From the NCBI GenBank assembly GCA_963797535.1, contig CAWCPQ010000001.1, positions 682,001-746,000 of the forward strand: a DNA stretch of 64,000 bases, in the 5' to 3' direction. Positions within the stretch are counted from its first letter, which is position 1. Each line of letters opens with the position of its first letter. Origin of the DNA: JAWWOL01 sp963797535 (GTDB taxonomy: Bacteria; Actinomycetota; Actinomycetes; JAWWOL01). Below are positions 20,881 through 28,373 of the stretch, in pieces. Under the pieces are notes generated by a model, which ran no database searches, was not told the origin of the DNA, and saw only the letters and a list, made by a program, of their open reading frames with translations. Made by a program: the position numbers and the translations under genes.

Positions 20881-21585
20881 GTGAGCCGTTCCGTTCTCGT
20901 CACCGGCGGCAGCCGCGGTATCGGCCTGGCCGTCGCCCGTGCCTTTGCTGCTCAGGGGGACAAGGTCGCGGTGACCTACCGGGGCAGCGCAGCGCCGGAG
21001 GATCTTTTCGCGGTACGGATGGATGTCACCGATCCAGCGTCCGTGGACGAGGCGTTCAAGGCGGTCGAGGCTGAGCACGGTCCGGTGCAGGTGCTGGTCG
21101 CCAACGCCGGCATCACCAAGGACACGCTGCTGCTGCGGATGGACGAGGACAGCTGGAACGACGTGGTCGGGACCAACCTGACCGGGTCCTACCGCGTGGT
21201 GAAACGGGCGGCCAGCGGCATGCTACGGGCGCGGGCCGGCCGGATCATCTTCATGTCCTCCGTCGTCGGCCTGTCCGGCTCGGCTGGGCAGACCAACTAC
21301 GCGGCGAGCAAGTCCGGCCTGGTCGGACTGGCTCGCTCGATCGCCCGCGAGCTCGGCTCGCGCGGCATCACGGCCAACGTGGTCGCACCCGGCTTCGTCG
21401 ACACCGACATGACGGCCGAGCTCACCGAGGCTCGCCGTGAGGAGATCCTGCGCTCCGTACCACTCGGGCGCTACGCCAGCCCCGAGGAGGTGGCCGGTGT
21501 CGTCACCTTCCTGGCAAGCGACGCGGCTGCCTACATCACCGGTGCCGTCATCCCGATCGACGGCGGTCTAGGAATGGGACATTAG
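20881..21585 (+). CDS. fabG: 3-oxoacyl-ACP reductase of fatty-acid synthesis
   Basis: A 234-residue SDR with a cofactor motif (VTGGSRGIGLAVA), NAG block (VLVANAGITKDTLLLRM), catalytic Ser (FMSSVVGLSG), YAASK (Tyr and Lys present), and PGFVDTDMT. It matches the FabG1 type that reduces 3-oxoacyl-ACP with NADPH in fatty-acid (or mycolate-like) elongation. The next gene is the InhA-like FabI, 13 bases downstream, which is the arrangement of the FabG1-InhA pair. Starts at GTG 20881 or TTG 20878 are both served by AAGAGG. Confidence 0.93.
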   Translation: MSRSVLVTGGSRGIGLAVARAFAAQGDKVAVTYRGSAAPEDLFAVRMDVTDPASVDEAFKAVEAEHGPVQVLVANAGITKDTLLLRMDEDSWNDVVGTNLTGSYRVVKRAASGMLRARAGRIIFMSSVVGLSGSAGQTNYAASKSGLVGLARSIARELGSRGITANVVAPGFVDTDMTAELTEARREEILRSVPLGRYASPEEVAGVVTFLASDAAAYITGAVIPIDGGLGMGH

Positions 21586-21595
21586 GAATGGGACA
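21569..21595 (+). repeat. Tandem 13-base repeat spanning the fabG stop and the fabI ribosome binding site
   Basis: TAGGAATGGGACA occurs at 21569-21581 and again at 21583-21595 (period 14). The first copy is the last fabG codons; the second supplies the TAG stop and the purine-rich stretch (AGGAATGGGA) just upstream of the fabI ATG at 21599. Confidence 0.85.
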
Positions 21596-21598
21596 CAG

Positions 21599-22369
21599 AT
21601 GAGTGGTCTGCTGGAAGGCAAGCGCATCCTGGTCACCGGGGTGCTGACCGACGCGTCGATCGCGTTCGGCGTGGCCAAGGTGGCGCAGGAGCAAGGGGCG
21701 CAGGTCGTCCTGACCTCGTTCGGCCGGGCCATGTCGATCACCACCCGCATCGCCGGGCGGCTGCCCCAGCCGGCACCGGTGATCGAGCTGGACGTCACCG
21801 ACGAGGAACAGCTGGCCTCCCTCGCCGGACGGCTGGGCGAGCACGTCGACGGCCTCGATGGCGTGCTGCACGCGATCGGGTTCGCCCCGCAGAGCTGTCT
21901 CGGCGGCGGCTTCCTCGAGGCGCCGTGGTCCGACGTGTCGACCGCCGTCCATGTCTCCACCTACTCGCTGGCCTCGTTGGCCAAGGCGACGCTGCCACTG
22001 CTGACGCCCGGCTCCTGCATCCTCGGGCTGGACTTCGACGCGACGGTCGCGTGGCCGGCGTACGACTGGATGGGCGTGGCCAAGGCCGGCCTCGAGTCGT
22101 GCTCGCGCTACCTCGCCCGCGAGCTCGGCGGTCAGGGCATCCGGGTCAACCTCGTCGCAGCCGGACCGCTGCGCACGATGGCGGCCAAGAACATCCCCGG
22201 CTTCAATGCGTTCGAGGACGTGTGGGCCGGCCGGGCGCCGCTCGGCTGGGACCTCACCGACACGTTGCCGGTCGCCAAGTCCTGCGTCGCCCTGCTGTCG
22301 GACTGGTTCCCGTCGACGACCGGCGAGATCGTGCACGTCGACGGCGGAGTGCACGCCGTCGGTGCCTGA
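21599..22369 (+). CDS. fabI: Enoyl-ACP reductase, InhA-like
   Basis: A 256-residue NADH-dependent enoyl-ACP reductase. The sequence is InhA-like: LLEGKRILVTGVLTDASIAF, DVTDEEQLASLA, HAIGFAP, the active-site span FDATVAWPAYDWMGVAKAGL (Tyr and Lys present), VNLVAAGPLRTMAAK, and ALLSDWFPSTTGEI. It catalyses the last step of each fatty-acid elongation cycle and is the target class of triclosan and isoniazid-type inhibitors. It is encoded directly after fabG, with its ribosome binding site lying in a short duplication. Confidence 0.95.
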   Translation: MSGLLEGKRILVTGVLTDASIAFGVAKVAQEQGAQVVLTSFGRAMSITTRIAGRLPQPAPVIELDVTDEEQLASLAGRLGEHVDGLDGVLHAIGFAPQSCLGGGFLEAPWSDVSTAVHVSTYSLASLAKATLPLLTPGSCILGLDFDATVAWPAYDWMGVAKAGLESCSRYLARELGGQGIRVNLVAAGPLRTMAAKNIPGFNAFEDVWAGRAPLGWDLTDTLPVAKSCVALLSDWFPSTTGEIVHVDGGVHAVGA

Positions 22370-22381
22370 CCGGTCTCTGTG

Positions 22382-23314
22382 CTAGTGGTCGAGGTCCACC
22401 GGCGCCTCGGCCGAGGTCAGGTCGACGGTACGAGGTGCCGGGCGGGGCAGGCGTACCTCCACGCTGACCCAGCCCGGCGTTGACCTCACGTTCAGCGACC
22501 CCGACGACACCTCGACCAGCCGGCGCACGACGTACAAGCCGATGCCGGCTCCCTCGTACGGACGGGTGCTGGAGCTGTCCTGCTGGGTGAACGGCTCGAA
22601 CAGCGCGGCGAGGGTCTCTGCGTCGATGCCCTGGCCCTCGTTGGCGACGGTCACGACGATGTCGCCGCCGTCGTAGCCGGCGGCGATGATCGCTCGGGAG
22701 CCCTGCTGGGCGTGAATCACAGCGTTGGTGAGCAGGTTGGACAGGATCTGGTGCAGGGCCGCCGGCTCGATCCTGGCCTCCAGATCCGGGGCGATGGCTA
22801 CCACGATCGGTTCGGTGCGCAGCGGATGGGCGGCTTCGACAGTGGCGACGACGTCGGTGGCGATCCGGTGCACGTCGGCGACGGCATGCTGGTCGGGTGA
22901 ACGCGCTTCCGCGGCGGTCAGCATGTTCTCGAGCAGTCTGCCGAGTCGTTCGGCGTTGGCGATGACTGCGTCGAGGATGGTGTCCGTTCGCTGCCGATCG
23001 AGCTTGTCCCCGTGCTTGCGCAGGGTCAGCGCGGCCCCCTGGATCGCCGTCAGCGGGGTACGGAACTCGTGCGAGATCGTGGCCAGCAGGTCCTCGCGGG
23101 TGGCCTGCAGTCGCCGCAGCTGCTCCGCGGCCGGGTCCGTACCCGGGCGCAGCCACCAAGCTCCGACAGCGGTGATCACGAACAGGATGCCGGCCAGAGC
23201 CGCCTCGAGCGGCTGCCCGGTCACGATGCCGGCCACCACGAGCACCAGCAGCCCCGCCAGCAGGAGCCCGACCAGCACCCTCGCCGGACGCAGCTGGGCA
23301 CGGGATATCGCCAT
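22382..23314 (-). CDS. Orphan sensor histidine kinase
   Basis: A 310-residue membrane kinase with two N-terminal helices (VLVGLLLAGLLVLVVAGIVTG and AALAGILFVITAVGAWWL) and almost no extracellular loop. Next comes a HisKA domain with the phospho-acceptor in SHEFRTPLTAIQG, and a HATPase domain with N-box LSNLLTNAVIHAQ, G1 NEGQGID, F-box LFEPFTQ, and G2 GAGIGLYVVRRLVE. It probably senses a membrane or cytoplasmic signal. No response regulator lies next to it. The ATG at 23314 has only a weak site. It is convergent with fabI. Confidence 0.88.
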   Translation of the reverse strand: MAISRAQLRPARVLVGLLLAGLLVLVVAGIVTGQPLEAALAGILFVITAVGAWWLRPGTDPAAEQLRRLQATREDLLATISHEFRTPLTAIQGAALTLRKHGDKLDRQRTDTILDAVIANAERLGRLLENMLTAAEARSPDQHAVADVHRIATDVVATVEAAHPLRTEPIVVAIAPDLEARIEPAALHQILSNLLTNAVIHAQQGSRAIIAAGYDGGDIVVTVANEGQGIDAETLAALFEPFTQQDSSSTRPYEGAGIGLYVVRRLVEVSSGSLNVRSTPGWVSVEVRLPRPAPRTVDLTSAEAPVDLDH

Positions 23315-23496
23315 GTGATCAACAGTGCCGCATCCGGGAGCCGTCAGCCATGGCCCAATCGGGCGACTTTGACAAAGCGGACATTGGCAACCCGGACTTT
23401 GGTCGGCGTGGCCGGGAATAGGTTCCGGGGGAGGGCAGTTACTTGAAGCAGCAACTACTTGGTTGCAAACGCAAATACCTCATCTTGGGAGATGCC

Positions 23497-24054
23497 ATGA
23501 CCACCACGCTTCTGTCCCAGCTCGCCGGCGACTGGGACCTGGACCCCGCTCACACGGGCCTTCGATTCTCCGCGCGCCACGCGATGGTGGCGACCGTGCG
23601 CGGGAGCTTCAAGGCCTTCTCCGGCTCGCTGCACTTCGACGCTGACGACGCGTCCAAGGCCACGGCCGAGGTCACGATCGACACTGCGAGTGTCGACACC
23701 GGTGTGCAGGGCCGTGACGACCACCTGAAGTCGGCTGACTTCCTCGAGGTCGACAAGTACCCGACCATCTCGTTCGTCACCACCGAGGTCAAGCAGCTCG
23801 ACGACGAGACCTACACCCTGACCGGCGACCTGACCATCCGTGAGGTCACCAAGCCCGTGACGCTGACCGTCGAGAGCCTCGGCCTCAGCGCCGACCCGTG
23901 GGGCAACACCCGCGCCGGGTTCGAGGGCCAGGGCGAGATCAAGCGCAAGGACTGGGGCCTGGAGTGGAACGCCGCGCTCGAGACCGGCGGCGTTCTGGTC
24001 AGCGACAAGGTCAAGCTGATCCTGGACGTCTCCGCGGTCAAGCGCGTCGCCTGA
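23497..24054 (+). CDS. YceI family lipid-binding protein
   Basis: A 185-residue YceI/lipocalin-like beta-barrel protein without a signal peptide. The family pattern is clear: GDWDLDPAHTGLRFSARHAM, VRGSFKAFSGSLHFD, GRDDHLKSADFLEVDKYPTI, LTIREVTKPVTLTVE, AGFEGQGEIKRKDWGLEWN, and a C-terminal LVSDKVKLILDVSAV. The barrel binds polyprenyl or fatty-acid-like molecules. The ATG at 23497 has GGGAG. A small inverted repeat (GCAAC-N6-GTTGC at 23451-23466) sits in its promoter region and could be an operator. Confidence 0.88.
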   Translation: MTTTLLSQLAGDWDLDPAHTGLRFSARHAMVATVRGSFKAFSGSLHFDADDASKATAEVTIDTASVDTGVQGRDDHLKSADFLEVDKYPTISFVTTEVKQLDDETYTLTGDLTIREVTKPVTLTVESLGLSADPWGNTRAGFEGQGEIKRKDWGLEWNAALETGGVLVSDKVKLILDVSAVKRVA

Positions 24055-24118
24055 TCCAATCCGGCCTGAGCCCATCCGGCTCGACCCATCGGGCAGGTGG
24101 ACCGACCACGCTGGCATC

Positions 24119-25081
24119 ATGGCCCGCGTGTCCTACTCCGCGATGACTCTCCCCACCGGAGTAGCCGTCGGACTTGCTCTGGACGCCGCGATCGGTGACC
24201 CCCACCGGGGTCATCCGGTCGCGGCGTTCGGCATTGCGGCCGCGGCGTTGGAGCGCCGGATGTGGCGGGACGACCGCCTGGCCGGTGCTGCCTTCACCTG
24301 CGTCGCTGTCGGGGTGCCGCTGCTCGCGGCAGGTTCGGCGTTGTTGTGGGGGCGATCCTTTCTGCCGCGGGTGGCGCTGACCGCTGGTGCAACGTGGGCC
24401 GTCGTCGGCGGCACCACGCTGGGCCGCGAGGCTCGGGGCATCGGCTCGGCGCTGGTCGCCGGTGACGTCGAGGAAGCTCGGGTACGGCTGCCGGCGCTGG
24501 TCGGCCGCGACCCGGCCTCGTTGTCGCCCGGCGAGATCGCCAGGGCTGTCGTGGAGTCGGTGGCGGAGAACACGTCCGATGCCGTCGTCGCCCCGCTGGT
24601 GTGGGGCGCGCTGGCCGGCGTACCCGGCATGGTCGCCTATCGCGCGATCAACACCTTGGACGCGATGGTCGGGTACCGCTCCGAGAGGTACGAGCAGTTC
24701 GGCTGGGCGGCTGCGCGTCTGGATGACGCAGCCAACTGGCTGCCGGCGCGGCTCACCGGCTGGCTCGTCGTGGCTCTCGCGCCCTACGTCGGCGGTGACG
24801 TGAGGGAGACGGCTGCGGTGCTGCGCCGCGACGGCGCTGCGCACCCGAGTCCCAACTCCGGCCGGTGCGAGGCTGCTTTCGCCGGCGCGCTCGGGGTGAC
24901 CCTCGGCGGTCGCAACGTCTACGCCGGGCGGGTCGAGGAACGTCCGCTCATGGGCTCGGGGCGTGCGGTTGTCGTCGAGGATGTCGAGCGCGCCGTACGA
25001 CTGTCGACCCTTGTCTCCCGTACCGCTGGCGCGCTTGCGGTTGCCGTGATGGTGGGCCGCGCGGTTCGGCGCCGGACGTGA
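24119..25081 (+). CDS. cobD: Adenosylcobinamide-phosphate synthase
   Basis: A 320-residue CobD/CbiB protein that joins the aminopropanol arm (or its phosphate) to adenosylcobyric acid. The hallmarks are LALDAAIGDPHRGHPVAAFG near the start, ARAVVESVAENTSDAVVAPL, and YRAINTLDAMVGYRSERYEQ. NSGRCEAAFAGALGVTLGG and several hydrophobic stretches (as expected for this membrane-associated enzyme) complete the match. It overlaps cobQ by GTGA. No riboswitch precedes it, unlike the two other B12 units here. Confidence 0.93.
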   Translation: MARVSYSAMTLPTGVAVGLALDAAIGDPHRGHPVAAFGIAAAALERRMWRDDRLAGAAFTCVAVGVPLLAAGSALLWGRSFLPRVALTAGATWAVVGGTTLGREARGIGSALVAGDVEEARVRLPALVGRDPASLSPGEIARAVVESVAENTSDAVVAPLVWGALAGVPGMVAYRAINTLDAMVGYRSERYEQFGWAAARLDDAANWLPARLTGWLVVALAPYVGGDVRETAAVLRRDGAAHPSPNSGRCEAAFAGALGVTLGGRNVYAGRVEERPLMGSGRAVVVEDVERAVRLSTLVSRTAGALAVAVMVGRAVRRRT

Positions 25082-26592
25082 GCGGGTTGCTGCTGGTCGC
25101 CGGCACCACCTCGGATGCCGGAAAGTCCGTGGTGACCGCGGGGTTGTGCCGATGGCTGGCCCGCGAGGGGATGCGGGTGGCGCCGTTCAAGGCACAGAAC
25201 ATGTCGAACAACTCGGCTGTCACGCCCGATGGCGCCGAGATCGGCCGGGCGCAGGCGATGCAGGCGGCGGCTGCCGGGGTCGACCCCGAAGCCGCGATGA
25301 ATCCCGTACTCCTCAAGCCCGGCAGCGATCGGGTCAGCCACGTGGTGGTGATGGGCCAGCCGGTGGCCGAGGTCGATGCGTTGGGCTACCGCGAGTGGAA
25401 GCCCAGGCTGCTCGAGGTTGCGCTGGAAGCGCTGGCGGACCTGAGGTCCCGGTTCGACGCGGTGATCTGCGAGGGCGCCGGTTCGCCGACGGAGATCAAC
25501 CTGCGGTCGACCGACATCGCGAACATGGGCCTGGCCAGGGCGGTGTCGATGCCGGTCGTCGTGGTCGGCGATATCGACCGTGGCGGCGTTTTCGCCGCGC
25601 TGTACGGGACTCTCGCACTGATGCCTGCGTCGGACCAGGCACTCGTCGCGGGGTTCATCGTGAACAAGTTCCGTGGCGACGCCCGACTGCTGGCGCCCGG
25701 GCTGGACCAGCTGCACGCGCTGACCGGCCGGCCGGTGCTGGGGGTCCTGCCGTTCCTCAGCGGGGTGCAGGTCGACGTGGAGGACAGCCTCGGGCTCGAC
25801 GTCGACCGTGGGCCGGGGCTTCCGCCGGTGGGTGAGGACGTGCTCAGGGTTGCTGTCGTACGGTTGCCGCGCGTCTCGAACTTCACCGATATCGACGCCC
25901 TGGGCTGCGAGCCGGGCGTGGCCGTGCGGATGGTCACGTCGGCCGCGGAGCTTGCCGACGCTGACCTGGTGGTGCTGCCGGGTACGCGTACCACCGTCGC
26001 CGACCTGGCCTGGCTGCGCTCGCGTGGGCTGGACGTGGCCCTGGCTCGACGTGCGGCCGCGGGGCTGCCGGTGCTGGGCATCTGCGGCGGCTACCAGATG
26101 CTCGGCGGGTCGATCCGCGACGAGGTGGAGTCGTCGGCTGGACTCGTACCCGGGCTCGGGCTGTTGCCGGTGGACACGGTGTTCGCCGAGTCCAAGGCGC
26201 TCGGCCGTCCGACGGGAGTGTCGGTCGATGGTGACCCGGTGAGTGGGTACGAGATCCATCACGGTCGGATCAGGGTGTCCGACGGTGAGCCGCTGTTCGT
26301 CTCCCTCGCAGGCGAACCGGAGGGCTGCCGCTCCGGACAGGTGTGGGGGACCGTGTGGCACGGCGTGCTCGAGAACGACGCGTTCCGCCGCCGCTTCCTT
26401 GCCTCGGTCGCCGGTGCCGTCGGAAAGCGTTGGCTGCCAGGCGATGTGGCTTTCGCGGACGTGCGCGAGGACCGGCTCGATGCTCTGGGTGACCTGGTCG
26501 CCGACAACTTGGACCGCGACTTTGTGCTGCGGCTGATCGAAGGCGGGGCGCCGTCCGCGTTGCCGTTTGTGGCTCCGGGGACGCCCGAGTAG
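25078..26592 (+). CDS. cobQ: Adenosylcobyric acid synthase (glutamine-dependent)
   Basis: A 504-residue enzyme that amidates four side chains of adenosylcobyrinic acid diamide. The N-terminal ATP-binding synthetase domain has VAGTTSDAGKSVVTAGLCRW and FKAQNMSNNS. ICEGAGSPTEINL and VVGDIDRGGVFA also mark it. The C-terminal glutamine amidotransferase domain has the catalytic Cys in GICGGYQMLGG and the His-bearing GYEIHHGR. The GTG at 25078 overlaps the cobD stop. A 40-bp palindrome follows the stop by 8 bases and probably ends the transcript. Confidence 0.96.
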   Translation: MSGLLLVAGTTSDAGKSVVTAGLCRWLAREGMRVAPFKAQNMSNNSAVTPDGAEIGRAQAMQAAAAGVDPEAAMNPVLLKPGSDRVSHVVVMGQPVAEVDALGYREWKPRLLEVALEALADLRSRFDAVICEGAGSPTEINLRSTDIANMGLARAVSMPVVVVGDIDRGGVFAALYGTLALMPASDQALVAGFIVNKFRGDARLLAPGLDQLHALTGRPVLGVLPFLSGVQVDVEDSLGLDVDRGPGLPPVGEDVLRVAVVRLPRVSNFTDIDALGCEPGVAVRMVTSAAELADADLVVLPGTRTTVADLAWLRSRGLDVALARRAAAGLPVLGICGGYQMLGGSIRDEVESSAGLVPGLGLLPVDTVFAESKALGRPTGVSVDGDPVSGYEIHHGRIRVSDGEPLFVSLAGEPEGCRSGQVWGTVWHGVLENDAFRRRFLASVAGAVGKRWLPGDVAFADVREDRLDALGDLVADNLDRDFVLRLIEGGAPSALPFVAPGTPE

Positions 26593-26600
26593 CCCTGGTG

Positions 26601-26640
26601 CTGTGGACAAGTGGCTTCCGCGGAAGCCACTTGTCCACAG
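26601..26640. terminator. 40-bp perfect palindrome without a loop
   Basis: The left arm CTGTGGACAAGTGGCTTCCG (26601-26620) is followed directly by its exact reverse complement (26621-26640). It begins 8 bases after the cobQ stop, which fits a strong terminator hairpin, although no T-run follows. A perfect palindrome of this length with no spacer is also a candidate site for a dimeric DNA-binding protein or endonuclease; the next gene encodes an HNH protein. Confidence 0.85.
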
Positions 26641-26726
26641 GCCGATTGGCTCATCCAACGGCGTCCGCGCGAAGTGTCACACCTTCTCTCTAGGTTGGTT
26701 GCAAGGACCGACGAGGGGATCGTTCG

Positions 26727-28235
26727 ATGACGGAAACCGTTGCAGGGCAGGGAAAGTCGACTCGCGAGACTGGTGCCGGCGAGCGCCCGCTGCCGGAGCT
26801 GGAGGCCGACCTGCTGGCACTTGCCAGCGACCTGGCGGCGGCGGAGTGCCGCTGGCTCCAGATGGTGGAAGAGTTCGACCGGCGTGAGGGCTGGGCCGGC
26901 TTCGGGGTCCTGTCCTGCGCCCACTGGCTGTCCTGGCGATGCGGTCTGAGCCTTACCACGGCGCACGAGAAGGTACGCGTCGCCCGTGCCTTGCGCACGT
27001 TGCCCGCAGTCCTGAAGGCGTTCGAGAGCGGCGAGCTGAGCTACGCCCGGACCAGGGCGATCGTCAGGGCGGCAACGCCCGAGAACGAGGAGCACCTGGT
27101 CGAGTTGGCGCGACACTCGACCGGTGCCCAGCTGGAGAAGATCGTGCGGGCAACCGTGGGAGTGCGCAAGCTCGACGAGGTCAAGGAGCGGGCCGCTCAG
27201 TGCTACGTGCACTCGCACTGGGAGGACGACGGTTCGCTGGTCTTCCGGGCGCGGCTGGGCCCCGAGCAGGGTGCGGCGCTGCTGAAGGCGATCGACGCAG
27301 CGCAGGCCGCTGACTGGCGCGCGGAAGGGGACAGCGACGAGGTCGACGAGGGCGACGCCAACGAGGTCGACGCTCACGTGCCCGACGTGGCGGGGGACAG
27401 GACGGGCGGCGCGGAGGTCGACACGGAAGGCAGTCACGTCGTGGCCAATGCCTCTGTTGCCAGCGAGCCGGCCCTCCACGAACACCCGCCCGCGACCAGG
27501 GAGGAGCGGACTCTCAGCCGGGTCGAGGCGCTGGTCACCGTGGCCGAGGCCTACCTCGCTGGGCAGGCGCCGGTGGCGGGCGCTGACGTCTATCAGGTCG
27601 TCGTGCACGTCCGCGACGACGCCCCGCCGCACGTGGAGGACGGACCCGCGCTGCCGACCGAGACCGCACTGCGGCTGGCGTGTGACTCCTCCGCCTACTG
27701 CGTCCATCGGGGACCGCGCGGTCAGGTGCTCGATGTCGGGCGCAAGACACGCCGGATCCACTCGGCGCTGCGCAAGGCGCTGTGGCTGCGGGATGGCGGT
27801 TGTCGTTTCCCCGGCTGCCAACGCACTCGCCGGGTGGACGCCCATCACGTCCGGCATTGGTTGCACGGCGGTCCCACGGCGCTGCACAACTTGGTCCTTC
27901 TCTGTCGCAGGCACCATGGCAGCGTCCATGACGGTGGGTTCGGTCTCGTCATGGGCGCGGACGGGCAGCCGATCTTCACATTGCCGGACGGTTCAGCGTT
28001 TCCCGAGGTGCCGGCGCTCGGACGCTCGACCGCCGATCCAGCGAGCTGGCACCGGGTGCCGGTGGTCGCCCGAGCCGTCGACAGCCGGTGGCTCGGCGAC
28101 CGGATGGACCTGGTCGCCGCCGTCGACTCCGTGCTGAGAGCGAAGCCCGCGCGGCAACCGGGTACCGGCACAGACATCCGGACAGGGCCGTCGGTGCCGC
28201 CGCAACGCGCGGCTAGAGTGACGGAGCCAACATGA
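26727..28235 (+). CDS. DUF222 / HNH endonuclease domain protein (13E12-repeat type)
   Basis: A 502-residue protein. The N-terminal DUF222 region reads LLALASDLAAAECRWLQMVEEF, SCAHWLSWRCGLS and KAFESGELSYARTRAIVRAA. An acidic spacer (about 200-240) separates it from a C-terminal HNH motif: LWLRDGGCRFPGCQRTRRVDAHH, then HNLVLLCRRHHGSVHDGG. These multi-copy actinobacterial genes are thought to behave like selfish or mobile elements; the DNA target is unknown. It lies on the same strand between cobQ and the cobN riboswitch and interrupts the cob gene order. The ATG at 26727 has GAGGGG. The upstream palindrome might be a target, which is only an inference. Confidence 0.9.
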   Translation: MTETVAGQGKSTRETGAGERPLPELEADLLALASDLAAAECRWLQMVEEFDRREGWAGFGVLSCAHWLSWRCGLSLTTAHEKVRVARALRTLPAVLKAFESGELSYARTRAIVRAATPENEEHLVELARHSTGAQLEKIVRATVGVRKLDEVKERAAQCYVHSHWEDDGSLVFRARLGPEQGAALLKAIDAAQAADWRAEGDSDEVDEGDANEVDAHVPDVAGDRTGGAEVDTEGSHVVANASVASEPALHEHPPATREERTLSRVEALVTVAEAYLAGQAPVAGADVYQVVVHVRDDAPPHVEDGPALPTETALRLACDSSAYCVHRGPRGQVLDVGRKTRRIHSALRKALWLRDGGCRFPGCQRTRRVDAHHVRHWLHGGPTALHNLVLLCRRHHGSVHDGGFGLVMGADGQPIFTLPDGSAFPEVPALGRSTADPASWHRVPVVARAVDSRWLGDRMDLVAAVDSVLRAKPARQPGTGTDIRTGPSVPPQRAARVTEPT

Positions 28236-28340
28236 CGCCCGCGAGGGAACCCGGTGCAAGTCCGGGGTGGTCCCGCCACTGTGACCGGCTCAGCGCTGCT
28301 GGGTCGGAAGCCAGGACGCTCGCGCCGTCATCCGTCCTAC
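28228..28340 (+). promoter_or_regulatory. Cobalamin (B12) riboswitch upstream of cobN
   Basis: The aptamer is recognised from the conserved strings CCGGTGCAAGTCCGG, GGTCCCGCCACTGTGACCGG (B12 box GCCACTG) and GGTCGGAAGCCAGGAC. A hairpin (CCGGGG at 28341-28346 with CCCCGG at 28353-28358) touches the GGAGGAGG ribosome binding site of cobN, which suggests control of translation. Adenosylcobalamin binding would repress cobN. Confidence 0.95.
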
Positions 28341-28373
28341 CCGGGGCGCGGACCCCGGAGGAGGTCATCGACC

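Noticed and set aside
24055..24118. A possible third B12 riboswitch before cobD
   Set aside because: The gap is only 64 bases and lacks the B12 box GCCACTG and the other conserved strings.
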